The notes below the pieces were generated by a model. That model ran no database searches, was not told the origin of the DNA, and worked only from the letters and a program-made list of their open reading frames with translations. Below are positions 44,389 to 54,823 of a stretch of DNA of 64,000 bases, piece after piece. The translations under genes and the position numbers were made by a program. Every line of letters begins with the position of its first letter. The stretch's first letter is position 1. This DNA comes from Talaromyces rugulosus (taxonomy: Eukaryota > Ascomycota > Eurotiomycetes > Eurotiales > Trichocomaceae): positions 5,208,001-5,272,000 of the forward strand of contig NC_049562.1 in NCBI RefSeq assembly GCF_013368755.1, read 5' to 3'.

Positions 44389-45007
44389 TTTGGGTCTGGT
44401 ATGTTGTTTTTATTGTTTTTCAAAATTAATTCCAACGAACAAGAATACTCCGCTTTATCAATTAATACAAGGTCAGCAGAGTATTCAAATGTTCGGAGGA
44501 ATTCCGGAGGGATCGGAGTTCATCCCGGGCACTGCAACTGAAACAATACATGTATTACTCCAATATAGGACAGCATAGTTAATAGTCGGCACCAATGCAG
44601 ACAGGAAAACCTTGTTATTAATTATTAAATGCATATGGAAAACTAATACCGGATTAATAGGCAGTGGAAAAAGTAAATGATAAGAAATTAAGCTTTTAAA
44701 CATATCTTCCAACTGACCAATAGTAACCTATATACAGACCCACATAATATATCTAGATTAAGACTAGCGCATATGTGCAATCTCCCCGCATGCAGCCAAT
44801 CAATCTTGTTGGGCACACGCGGTCTAGACCATCCGCTGTCGGCCTGCTTGGCCTGCTTGGCTTGCGGGCAACACAAGCGAAACCTCGACTTCACATGTTC
44901 TTCTCTCTTCTTCATCCGATTTTTTTTTTTTTTTTTCAATCTGCTGCTGCTGCTCTGTCGACAATATCATGTTACTAGCAACAATATACCCACAGCACTT
45001 GGTTTGA
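44389..45007. promoter_or_regulatory. Divergent promoter region of the Dabb gene and tcsB
   Basis: AT-rich DNA with a T16 run near 44922-44938 and pyrimidine-rich DNA just before the tcsB start. ORFs on both strands (44485-44939) have no recognisable content. Confidence 0.45.
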
Positions 45008-48000
45008 ATGCGGATTCCCATCGCCTTGCAGCTTGGGCTGCTGGTGCTGGTTACTTCATTGGTGGGACTGGCTGTCATCTCTATTGCAACTGTACGTTGA
45101 ACATGTTTTGCTATTGTCTGGTTGTCGATGCTCACTGGGGTTCTCTATGATATAGTGGGAAAATAACTACCGTTTTGTCACTGGGGTCAAGTTCGTTTTC
45201 TCTAGTTTTTGGATACGCTTGTCATTTGCAGTGTACTGACTAATTATACAGATCACAAGGTCTGGTTTTGACAGCATCCCTCAAAGCAGGCCAGATTGCT
45301 TCGGATCTGCAGCTCATTCAGGCAACCTGCACGACCGTTGCTACTCGCCTCTTGATCCAGAACGCACTGAAGAGGTTCTACGGTGGAAACAACACAGACG
45401 CAAACTGGACGAATGCTATCACCGATTTAGATTCTGCGCTGGGCAGCCGGGGCTATGCAGCCCTTTATCAGACGATTATATATTCCCGAAATGGTGCTGG
45501 TAATTCAGACGGACTGGTAAATGTCACGAGTGCGGTGGGAAGAGCGATTTCTCTCCCGTACACCTATGCAAACGGATCTGTCAGTATCATATTTTCAGTC
45601 TTTTTTTTTCTCGTCACACTGACCGGCGGATCGTTTTATTCAGGCTGTGGCCCTCGGCGATCCTGGTCTTGGATACCCTCCTGCGCTGTATCCCAACATA
45701 ACATATACCTTTTCCGATGGCGTGGATCCTCAAAATGCAACGACTAACGAGACATCCGCAAAAGCATTCCCGAACTTCCCCTTAAACTCAAGCTCCGTTT
45801 TGTTGCTAGGGCCGCTGCATGTCAATGCCAGTTTCTCGTTGCTCTCGTTTACCTTGCCCATTATCAACAATACATCAAATACGGATATTCTAGGATATGC
45901 GACGTGAGTATGCTCACTCCGGTTTTTGATTCTCTGCTCACCGAATTCAGATTTATTGCCAGTGCTTCTAGCCTTCAATCGACACTGGAAAACCGCGATT
46001 ATATCGACAACACTGGCTTGGTACTTCTCGTGGGTCCTGCCGATCAGTCGAACCTTTTCCTAGGGGGTTCACTCCCCACAGTAGGAGAGAGCAATTACAA
46101 CGACACAGCCCTAGAAGATGAGTTGGCAACATACGTTTTCTTGCCGTCTGTAATACCAGGCCAAGTCGACCGACATAGCCAATACCGCCAGTCCAGTACT
46201 TCGTTTGCGTTAAAGAGTTACCCAGAAGTCCTCAACATACTCGCTCATCCAAAATCCACGTCTAATCATGTGACAAGCTCTCTAGACACCAAAAACGAAC
46301 AAGGATGTGACGTCGCCATTGGAGTTGCTCGCCCACCCACCGATGCAGTAGATTGGGTGGTGATAATGGAAGAGACACACTCGCAGGCGTTCGCCCCAGT
46401 CGCCAAACTACGGAAAATTGTGCTGGCTTGTGTCTTTGGAACGGCAGGGTTCATCGCGTTGGTTGTGTTTCCGCTGGCACATTACTGTATCACCCCGATC
46501 AGGAAGCTGAAGTCCGCTACTGAAAAGGCGATTCAGCCGGCACCGCAAGATCCACACGCAAGTACGGACTCGGTCAATAATTCCGGGTTTGCGAATGGTC
46601 ACGGTGCCCATCCGCAAATCGACAGAGTCAATGGGTTTTTCGTCACTTTGAAGAATGCCATATACGGCAGATGGCGTACGCCACAGGACCCAGACAGTGA
46701 AGACGGCCAGAGGCCGTTTAGGGTGCCACTCAAAGTCAAACAATCCAAGCATTTTATAACGGATGAATTGACCGAGTTAACGAGCACGTTCAACGAAATG
46801 TCTGATGAGCTGATGGTTCAATACACTAGACTCGAGGAACGCGTTGTAGAGCGGACGCGCGAGCTTGAGATTAGCAAAAGGGCAGCGGAAACGGCCAATG
46901 AAAGCAAGACTCTCTTCATTGCCAACATCTCCCATGAGTTGAAGACGCCACTGAACGGCATTCTCGGCATGTGTGCGGTTTGCATGGGCGAGGATGATCT
47001 TTCCCGAATCAAGAAATCGCTCAAAGTCGTGTACAAGTCGGGCGATCTTCTTCTTAACCTGCTGAATGATTTGTTGACTTTTAGCAAGAATGAGCTTGAA
47101 CAGGCCATTCGGTTGGATGAGAAGGAGTTTAGTTTGTCTGATATCAAATCACAAATCTTGACCATCTTCGACAAGCAGGTCCGCGAGGGGCGTGTCAATT
47201 TCTCTGTGGATTTTTTTGGCGCGCCCAACGTGGCAGCAGATACGCTCTGCCGTGATAATCTGTCAGAGAAACAGCCGATTGTGCCCATAAGCTCTCCCGC
47301 TGGACCTCCCGGAACTGGTAGATTGAGCGATATGGTTCTATGGGGCGATCACCATCGGATTCTGCAGATTCTCATCAATCTCGTCAGCAACAGCCTGAAA
47401 TTTACTCCCGAAGGCGGCAGAGTCGAGGTTAGGATCCGATGCCTTGGAGATTACGAAAGTCCGCGAGACAACAGCGCCAAAGTGTCGTTCGAATCCAGAC
47501 ATGGCTCTGGTTTTCGAGAGCGAACCCCGTCTTTCAAGTCCAGAGAGACAGAGCTTACTACGTTTACATCTGATCACTCTAGAGGCCGAGAGCCGGCTGT
47601 TAATTACAGGACATTGGAGTTTTCATTTGAGGTCGAAGACACCGGACCAGGTATTCCGGCTCATCTACAGCCGAAAGTCTTTGACCCTTTTATGCAGGGA
47701 GATCTTGGCTTGAACCGAAAATACGGTGGCACGGGTCTTGGGTTGAGCATTTCCTCCCAATTATCACGCCTGATGAAGGGGACGATCAATCTCGAGAGCA
47801 CAATTGGCAGTGGAACTACATTTACTGTAAAAATTCCATTGAAATTTGTTAAAGAAATGGCTCCAAGCACGCGCAGCTCCAGTCTTGCCGGGTCCAGGCC
47901 GCAGAGCTATGTTCTACTCTCTGACGACCCCAACAGCCGACCAGCCACGGGCAACAGTCAGTCTGGGAAGTCTGCTGAAACCAAAGATCTGCAGCCTCGA

Positions 48001-48558
48001 CTGGTCGGTCTCAGCCACTCATTTTTTGCAACTGCACGGCCGCGTTCACAATCACAACCACCGTCCACAACCACCGTCTCAGGGGTGACCAATGCTGCCG
48101 ATACCCAATTCCAAGCTGGAAACACGACGGGGACTCCATCCTCACCACCATCTGAAAAGGGCTCGAGAATTCGAGTTCTCGTCGCCGAAGACAACGTAGT
48201 CAACCAAGAAGTCGTGCTTCGCATGCTGAAACTAGAGGATATATATGACGTGACCTTGGCCAAGGACGGGCAAGAAGCATACGACATAGTCAAAGCAGCC
48301 ATGACCGAGGGGGGCAACAATTTTGATCTGATTTTGATGGATATCCAAATGCCCAATGTCGACGGGATCCAAAGCACACGGTTGATCCGGGAGATAGGCT
48401 ATTCGGCGCCGATTGTGGCGCTGAGTGCGTTTGCAGAGGAGAGCAATATAAAGGACTGCATGGACAGCGGGATGAACATGTTTCTGCCAAAGCCGATTAG
48501 ACGGCCGGCGTTGAAGCAGATGTTGAAGCGGTTTGCTACTATTGAAGAGGAAGAGTGA
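45008..48558 (+). CDS. tcsB: SLN1/TcsB-type hybrid sensor histidine kinase
   Basis: Exons 45008-45091, 45156-45190, 45252-45579, 45644-45903 and 45951-48558 give about 1104 residues. A first membrane span lies at residues ~5-27 ([18 protein letters not shown]) and a second near 392-416 ([20 protein letters not shown]), enclosing an extracellular domain with many N-glycosylation sequons. A coiled segment ([20 protein letters not shown]) leads to the phospho-acceptor His near 563 in [13 protein letters not shown], then the ATPase boxes [24 protein letters not shown] and GTGLGLSIS. The receiver domain has its Asp near 1031 in [13 protein letters not shown]. It would sense osmotic or wall stress at the plasma membrane and signal through Ypd1 to the HOG pathway, as known for SLN1. 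Confidence 0.95.
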
Positions 48559-48882
48559 TTGACGTCGCATTTACATCAATTGATATTTGTTGGGGGAGTT
48601 CGTATACGTTGGAACATTTGCATAGTATTTGTGGAACTGGCGTTGAATTTTTGGTGTTCGGGTCTTATGTTAATATGCATATTTTGGTCAGATATGAAGA
48701 TTCATATGTAAGAATATAACCAGTCAATTTCTGTTATAATCGAATATCCGTGTCGCATTCAAATATACAAGTACAGCGTAACCCCGGCCCGTCGCCACGG
48801 AATTTCGAGTTTCAGAACCTTGGTTTATTCCCCAACCAACCCTCTATCGTTTTACCGCATTTCCAACAATAAAAATCCACGT
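48559..48882. other. Convergent intergenic region
   Basis: This is the shared 3' flank of tcsB and the complex I B8 subunit gene. I see nothing else in it. Confidence 0.5.
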
Positions 48883-49366
48883 CTATTGCTTCACCAGACT
48901 TGTGATCTTCTCCTCGATTTCTTTATCCGACAAACCTGTTACATTCGTGTCAGTCTGGCGTTCTGTAGTGGTTCAATATTGGAATTGATCGTACCAGACA
49001 AAATCTCTTGTTTCTCCTTGCCCAATTCTGTACAGACAATCGTTCTGAATTAGTATTCTGCTCTGCACCATTCTCACAAGATGTCAAGACGCACCGTATC
49101 TGGCAAAAACCGTGGGCTGGGTGCCGGACGCCTCTCGGATCAGAATTGGCACGTAGGGGTTATTCTTCTTCATGGTAGGGTATGCGCGATTCAAGAAAGA
49201 TCTATACACGAATGAATTGAACATGGTCAGTCTGGGTTCAAGCGGAAAAAGAGGAAAAAAAAGGGTTGCATAAAACGCACCGCGTGGCATCGCTGTGCGA
49301 CGAAGTCTGGCAAAACAGGAACCGCAGCTCCTTGAGCGATTTGTTGAAGGCGTATCTACCGGACAT
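48883..49366 (-). CDS. NADH:ubiquinone oxidoreductase B8 (10.5 kDa, NDUFA2-like) subunit
   Basis: Four short exons, 49366-49281, 49201-49095, 49027-48995 and 48935-48883, give 92 residues. The product reads MSGRYAFNKSLKELRFLFCQ, then TSSHSDATRSFLNRAYPTMK, then KNNPYVPILIREASGTQPTV and a short charged tail. The pattern of CQ-x-S-x-S-x-x-x-R followed by F-x-x-x-xYP-x-x-K-x-x-NP and ILIREA is the thioredoxin-like B8/CI-B8 family. It is an accessory subunit of mitochondrial complex I in the matrix arm. It is divergent from the pyruvate carrier gene across 429 bp. Exons of 33 and 53 nt make it easy to miss. Confidence 0.92.
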
Positions 49367-49795
49367 GATGAGCTGCGCGCGCCGCCCTGTTTCGTCGTCT
49401 TGTTCGTACAAAGTTCTAGGGTTTTGTGATTGATATTGAATACGGAACGTCGTTATGGTCGAAGCTCGATGCGGGTATCGTGCCGGGGCTGGCCGACCAA
49501 TCAGGGGGAGGTGCTGATTATGTCAGCGGAGTTAAAGCGCGGGCTCCGATTTTGCTTCCGATGCGCAACGGTGTGATAAGTGGGCGACCTCTCTTTTCTA
49601 CCTTTTTGTTCATTAGATTTGGAGTCAGTGACAACAGGCCGTTAGAGTTGTGTTTCTGAAAAGGACGTTTGTACACCGCCCCCTACTTACTCTTTATCGC
49701 CCAACTCGGCCAAAACCCAGCCTCCCCAATCGGACGACATCGGCCGTCCCAACAACCTCCTCAACCGCCTCCTACACAATAACACAACAATCGCC
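49367..49795. promoter_or_regulatory. Bidirectional promoter of the complex I B8 and pyruvate carrier genes
   Basis: Divergent intergenic DNA between two nuclear genes for mitochondrial proteins. It contains CCAAT at about 49497-49501 (GACCAATCAGG). An ORF at 49426-49659 shows no protein-like content. Confidence 0.5.
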
Positions 49796-50504
49796 ATGTC
49801 TTCGTCTCGTGTCGGATTCCGTTTCCTGAACAACTCGCGCGCTGCGTTCCGCAACTTTCGCCAAAATGGTGCCAAGGGATTCCGGTTCTCGAGCAGCGAG
49901 GCCAGTGCAGCTGGTGTCGAGCAGACAACTTTCCAGAAGATGTGGAACAGCCCTGTTGGCGTAAAGACGGTTCACTTCTGGTGTGTTTTCTTTTTTTAAC
50001 AAAACATAGTGACAATTATACTAACGAGTACATGTGCAGGGCCCCCGTTATGAAGGTATAGCCACAAACTAAACACCAAGTTGCAAAACGTGATATAACT
50101 AAACAATAACACAGTGGAGTCTCGTCATTGCCGGAATTTCCGACCTGTCTCGTCCAGCTGAGAAGCTCTCGCTCACTCAAAACCTGGCCCTGACAGCCAC
50201 TGGCGCAATCTGGACACGGTGGTGCATGATCATCAAGCCTCGCAACATCCTGTACGTTCTTCTTTCTTCCTTCCTTTTTAGGACAAATGTTAATTCTAAT
50301 AAAAACAGCCTGGCTACCGTCAACTTCTTCCTCGGATGCACCGGTCTCGTCCAGGTGACGAGAATATTAATGTGGCGCCGCAGCCAGGAAGGATCGACCA
50401 CTGAAGCCGCAAAGCATCTGGCCGAGGAGACGGCGGGTAGTGCCAAGGGTGTTGTTGAGTCGGTCGAGAGCAAGATCGAGAGCAAGGTCAAGCCTTCGCA
50501 GTAG
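49796..50504 (+). CDS. Mitochondrial pyruvate carrier subunit (MPC2/MPC3-like)
   Basis: Exons 49796-49980, 50040-50055, 50115-50251 and 50309-50504 give about 177 residues. The second exon is only 16 nt. An N-terminal basic presequence (SRVGFRFLNNSRAAFRNF) precedes the MPC core: FWAPVMKWSLVIAGISDL, LSLTQNLALTATGAIWTRW and the last helix LLATVNFFLGCTGLVQVTRI. It ends in a charged tail (SVESKIESKVKPSQ). The subunit works as a heterodimer with MPC1 in the inner mitochondrial membrane to import pyruvate. Length and motif order fit MPC2/MPC3 better than MPC1. Confidence 0.93.
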
Positions 50505-50836
50505 ATTATAGATTGTTGGGTATGATATAGTGGCTTGGTGTGATTAGAGAGGCGGGGAGAGCGAAGAATGTTTGTTGCAAAATGTACTCTCTCTGCGCGT
50601 ACTGTCGTTCTACTATTCAAATATGAATATTATTTATAATCATTTTTCTTTCAAATTGTCGAAATAACATATCACTATGTTTCGTATTCATCATCATGTC
50701 ACGTAAATCCCATTCAGAACATTAAAGTGATACATAGATTAAGTAATTAAACGATTCCGTCACGTTGTATATCAACTAATGTATGATGTATTCGTACCCA
50801 AAACTCCGACGTATGCAATAGTCTGTCCTTCTCGTA
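50505..50836. other. Convergent intergenic region
   Basis: AT-rich shared 3' flank of the pyruvate carrier gene and the secreted protein gene. No gene seen. Confidence 0.5.
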
Positions 50837-51475
50837 CTAAACATACTCCCACGTAGGAATGCTGCCAGAGTACGGAGTGGTCAGAGCATCAAAACCCAAG
50901 CAATCCTCGACATTGCCCGTGGGCACAGTAGCATTCTTAATAGCGGCAAACACCTGCCAGGCAGTAGTGTTGGTCGAGTAATCGGGACAGGCCATGAAGC
51001 CGTCAGCGCCGAAGCTAGTGGTAGTATATCTGCCAAACGGCGAGCCCTTGACCCAGTCAAAGGGACCTTGTTGGGATCCGCTAGGCATGGAGATTGAGTG
51101 CGGGCTGGTGTAGGATACGGCGCCGCTGGATTTGACGAAGAGAGCTTGACCACCGGGGACTTCGACGTACTGATATAGCTGTTAACAAACCGAAAAAAAA
51201 ATAAAAAAAATTCAACAAGTACGCACCAGATTGAATGCATTCGCAAAGACGGTCTCGTTGCCCGGCGGACAAGGGTCGACCATGTCTGGGCAGTAGGTTG
51301 ACGGTGAGCCGCCCACGTACAGACCAGAGCCGGCAGCATTGATGGGTAGCAGATGGATGGGCGAGCCAGAGCGTGCAGCAATGGCACTGAAGCCTGTGCT
51401 GCTGCGTTTCTCAACGGGCAGCGCGGTGATGCCGACGGCAAGGAGGGTGGCGGGGAGGATGGAAGTGAGCTTCAT
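50837..51475 (-). CDS. Secreted protein, IgE-binding protein-like
   Basis: Exons 51475-51227 and 51169-50837 give about 193 residues. The signal peptide is MKLTSILPATLLAVGITALP, followed by a KR site (VEKR) that could be cut by Kex2. The mature part starts FSAIAARSGSPIHLLPINA, then YCPDMVDPCPPGNETVFANA, VEVPGGQALFVKSSGAV and GFDALTTPYSGSIPTWEYV. This pattern matches the small secreted family annotated as IgE-binding in Aspergillus, related to cell-wall or culture-filtrate proteins of unknown function. Two or three sequons (NET, NTT, NAT) fit secretion. Confidence 0.8.
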
Positions 51476-52723
51476 TGTTGGTTCGGAGGAATATATTAGA
51501 TGATTAGAAATTATCAGATTAGAGATTATAAAGTGCAAGAGAAAGCGGTGTTTCAATGTTAATTGATCAATTGATGTCGACACCCGGAGAACCGGCTCTT
51601 ATATAGTCGAGCTCTATTAATGGTGTGTGCATCCCGGCATACCGGTGAACATACACCAGGCCCAATGCCGGACTTTCCCAAGTGGGCAAGCAGACTGAGA
51701 CATGATGCAATAGGCAATAAAGAGGCTGGATAAAATGTTGACCCAATGGTGACCAGAACAAGAAACTTCCGTAGCACTGTCGATCGCCAGCGAGTCTAAG
51801 ACATTTCCGCCGTCCGTGAGCCCGGTTCCCAGCCAATCACATGGCTGCTGTGTTGCTAAAACGGCGCCAAGACCGGGCTTGGCGGAATGACGTATTCCAT
51901 ACTGTACCTTTGCTCTTTCCGTTTTTTGTATGTATTTTTATTTTCTATTCCCGGTATTTTCTCATTTTTGCAAAAACGCAGAATTTACCGGGTCATACTT
52001 TCGACTGTATCAGAGCCGCACGGGAAGCTACATGCAGTGGCTGATGGTTAATTCTACGACCGCGCGCAAAAGATGTCTTATCATCCAGAATTTTGATTTA
52101 AAAAAAAAAGCACACCTACGTAAACTTGCCGGCGGATCAGCAAACTATTGCTGTTTCTAAAGTAGCGGAACCACTAATCCGTAGCTTAAGTCTTGCAAAA
52201 AAAAATAATTAAATAAAATGTGAATTGTCTGAGACAAGTGATCTCTCTAGTCCAATCAGAGCCTGCGGGGCACTGGAAACACACAGCATATACTATTTTG
52301 GGACGGGTGTGTGACCTCTCGGAACGTACTACTTTGTACTTGTTGATTAGAGTACTGCTTAGCTTGTTTTGTTATCGTGATTGTCCTTTGCGAGCTCACA
52401 CCGACTTACCTTGCCGAGGTCGACGGGGAAATAGAACCCGATTCCCAGGAAATTGCCGGCGAATCACTGTGGTGGCAGAGACAATAGTAGTGGACTGTGT
52501 CACTACGTACTTTTTTGCTTTCCGGCTATCAAAACTGTGGAGAAGTGATTGTCCGCCCGAGATATAATACATGTATGCTAAGTAGTAACTAGATAATAAG
52601 TACACCGGCTTCACATTTATCGCCGAAAACCCGCCACAGCAGCATTCCGCCAACGGGCGTTGTCCGACTTGCCCTGTGTTTGTCCTCCTGCTGTTGTTTA
52701 GTTTTTTTTGTCCATTACGTCGT
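51476..52723. other. Intergenic region without a supported gene
   Basis: Contains the promoter of the secreted protein gene and the 3' flank of cbp4. ORFs at 51567-51836, 51841-52160 and 52220-52567 have no recognisable content or splicing. A-runs occur near 52101 and 52197. Confidence 0.5.
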
Positions 52724-53269
52724 TCATTTCTCGCCGAGAAGTTCCTTTCGCATCTCGTCCCGCTGTGCCTTTTGCTCCTCCTTGGCTTGTGTTGTTGACT
52801 CGGCTACTTGGACTTTGCGGCGCGCTTCTTCTTCTTTGACGGCAAACCAGACTGTCGATCCTTGTATCAATAGGAAATTCTTCACAGCTCTAAAAATATA
52901 TATATATATATTGCGCCGACTCACTTGACTTGTCTGATTTAGACCACTCCTTCAGTTTATTCACATAGTCATCGTACTCTTGCTCTCTTCGTTCGCGGCC
53001 CTCGATGGACGACTTTTGTAGTTCCGGGTTGTATTTCTAGCACGGACGAGACGGTTAACACCTATATGCCGGGCCAAAAGCGGCGCCATCTCACTTGGAA
53101 TATCTCTTCGTCGGTGGGACGGATATATAGTACAAACATAGGCCCTCCAATGCTCACTGCGGCGCCACTGCGAGTCGCGCATATGGTATTAGCATAGTCC
53201 CTGCCGTTCAAATCTCAGATGGAAAACTCACAGGCCGAGCATCTTCAGCCAGGTGCCTGCGTTCGGCAT
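52724..53269 (-). CDS. cbp4: Cbp4-like assembly factor of cytochrome bc1 complex
   Basis: Exons 53269-53232, 53167-53095, 53036-52925 and 52860-52724 give about 119 residues. The start [20 protein letters not shown] runs into [20 protein letters not shown], a single membrane span followed by [20 protein letters not shown] and a charged helical tail. This is the layout of Cbp4, a small inner-membrane protein needed to insert and stabilise cytochrome b in complex III. The last intron contains an (AT)n run near 52896-52911. The junction of the last intron gives KSDKSRSTVW; nearby alternative sites would change one or two residues. Confidence 0.88.
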
Positions 53270-54823
53270 TGTGGAAGACGAAAGAGAACAAAAACAAGTG
53301 GGAATTGATTCAATGGAGTTCGGTGAAACAGAACGGATGTGGCTGAGACAACGCCACTCAAGCGTAGAACACAGGGCGATTGTGCAGCAGTTATTGACAA
53401 GCATCGCGAGTCTGCGCAGTTGCCGCCGAGTGACAGCTCGGGACGGTGGCGCAGCACTATGTGGCTGCACGAGTGTGGCTGACCACCACTTTATCCTCTC
53501 ATGATATCATCGGCTGATTCTGGCATTCTTTGTGCTCTTATTGGTGACATTCGAGATAACCTTTTGTTTGACAATATGGGGGGGAGATCGTGTGGCGTTT
53601 TTTCGGCAGCCTGTCGCAAGCACTCTACAGACTTCAGAAAGACGAGACGAAAAGACGAGAGCAGGTGATTCGCTCTCCTGGCAAACACCATAACCAATAT
53701 TGTTACTCTGCAACATCCAATATCCATGCAGCGCGCAAGGACGAAGACGAGGCCGGAGAGGCGAGAAGTCGCTAGCCGTATCCGGCGTAGTGGAGAACGA
53801 TAATTTCAGCATGGCACTCCCATTGGCCAGGACGTCTAAATGGGCATTCAATGACGAGCGTCGGTGCCTGACCCGGGGGGGCACTGGTGACCAATCACAG
53901 CTGCCCATGTGGGCCCCACTGGAACGGCTTCCTGAGGCACCAAATGAATCAAAGGAATCAAATCAGTCCATTGTCACCAATATACAAAGAAAAAATTGCA
54001 CACAAACAAAGGAGAAAATAGTTACTTCAGGCAACGACAACCCCAAAGCCAGGGCAGACAATGGGCAGTGACCGCGTGTCACGTGGGCTGCCGGGGGCGT
54101 AAGGAATCGTTGATGCAATTAATCTACCGGCCCCACTTCCTTTTTCTCGCGACGACCTCCTGGTACTCACTGCTGCCCTCAGGAGATGTCAGTCGCTATT
54201 CCTCCGGCATAGGGCTGACTCAGTCTGTGACAGAGCCCTTGTGGACTTTTGTCTATATCTTCCTCCGCTGTCTCCTTCGCTCTCCAAGTGCTATACTACT
54301 TGCTCCGTTTACTTCTACTAGCCGTCTTCTGGCCCGCCCGATCTCGTCTCCGAGAAAAAAAAGGCCACGACCCCTCTCCTACAGTCGACCTACACGCATT
54401 GCCCTTGCTGTTACCGTTGACGCAAATGGATATCTAGGTACGTTGGCATTACTGCACCGTCTTTTTCTGCTCCCTGAATGCGACTGCCTGGCGCGAAATC
54501 CGTGTTTCAATGCGAGCCCCCTGAAACCCGACATCTCTGGCCGGGCATCCACGCATCTAAACAGAATTTGAAACTGACTACAGTCCATCTGATAGGCCGA
54601 CCTTGAGCTCTGAGAACCCGATCCAAGCGCCAAGAACCTACAACGGTTTCAAAGGGCGTTCGACCACTTGCATCACCACCAAAAGACAACACCCTTGGCT
54701 GTTTTGCTGCCTATATCAGACCAGATCTTCCCTTTGTTCTGATGAATGACGATTGACGAAATCCAAGACCGCCTCCAATCAGAAAATATTTACCTATCGA
54801 TTCACTGCGACTGATCCTTCCAC
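53270..54823. promoter_or_regulatory. Divergent intergenic region between cbp4 and the Skt5-like gene
   Basis: About 1.55 kb. The right half (54100-54820) is pyrimidine-rich and probably a long leader of the Sel1-repeat gene, possibly with an intron. An ORF of 191 codons at 53996-54571 has Ser/Leu-rich, repetitive composition and no domain. No gene is supported. Confidence 0.45.

Noticed and set aside
53996..54571. 191-codon plus-strand ORF before the Skt5-like gene
   Set aside because: Low-complexity Ser/Leu/Arg content in pyrimidine-rich DNA, no domain; more likely a long 5' leader.
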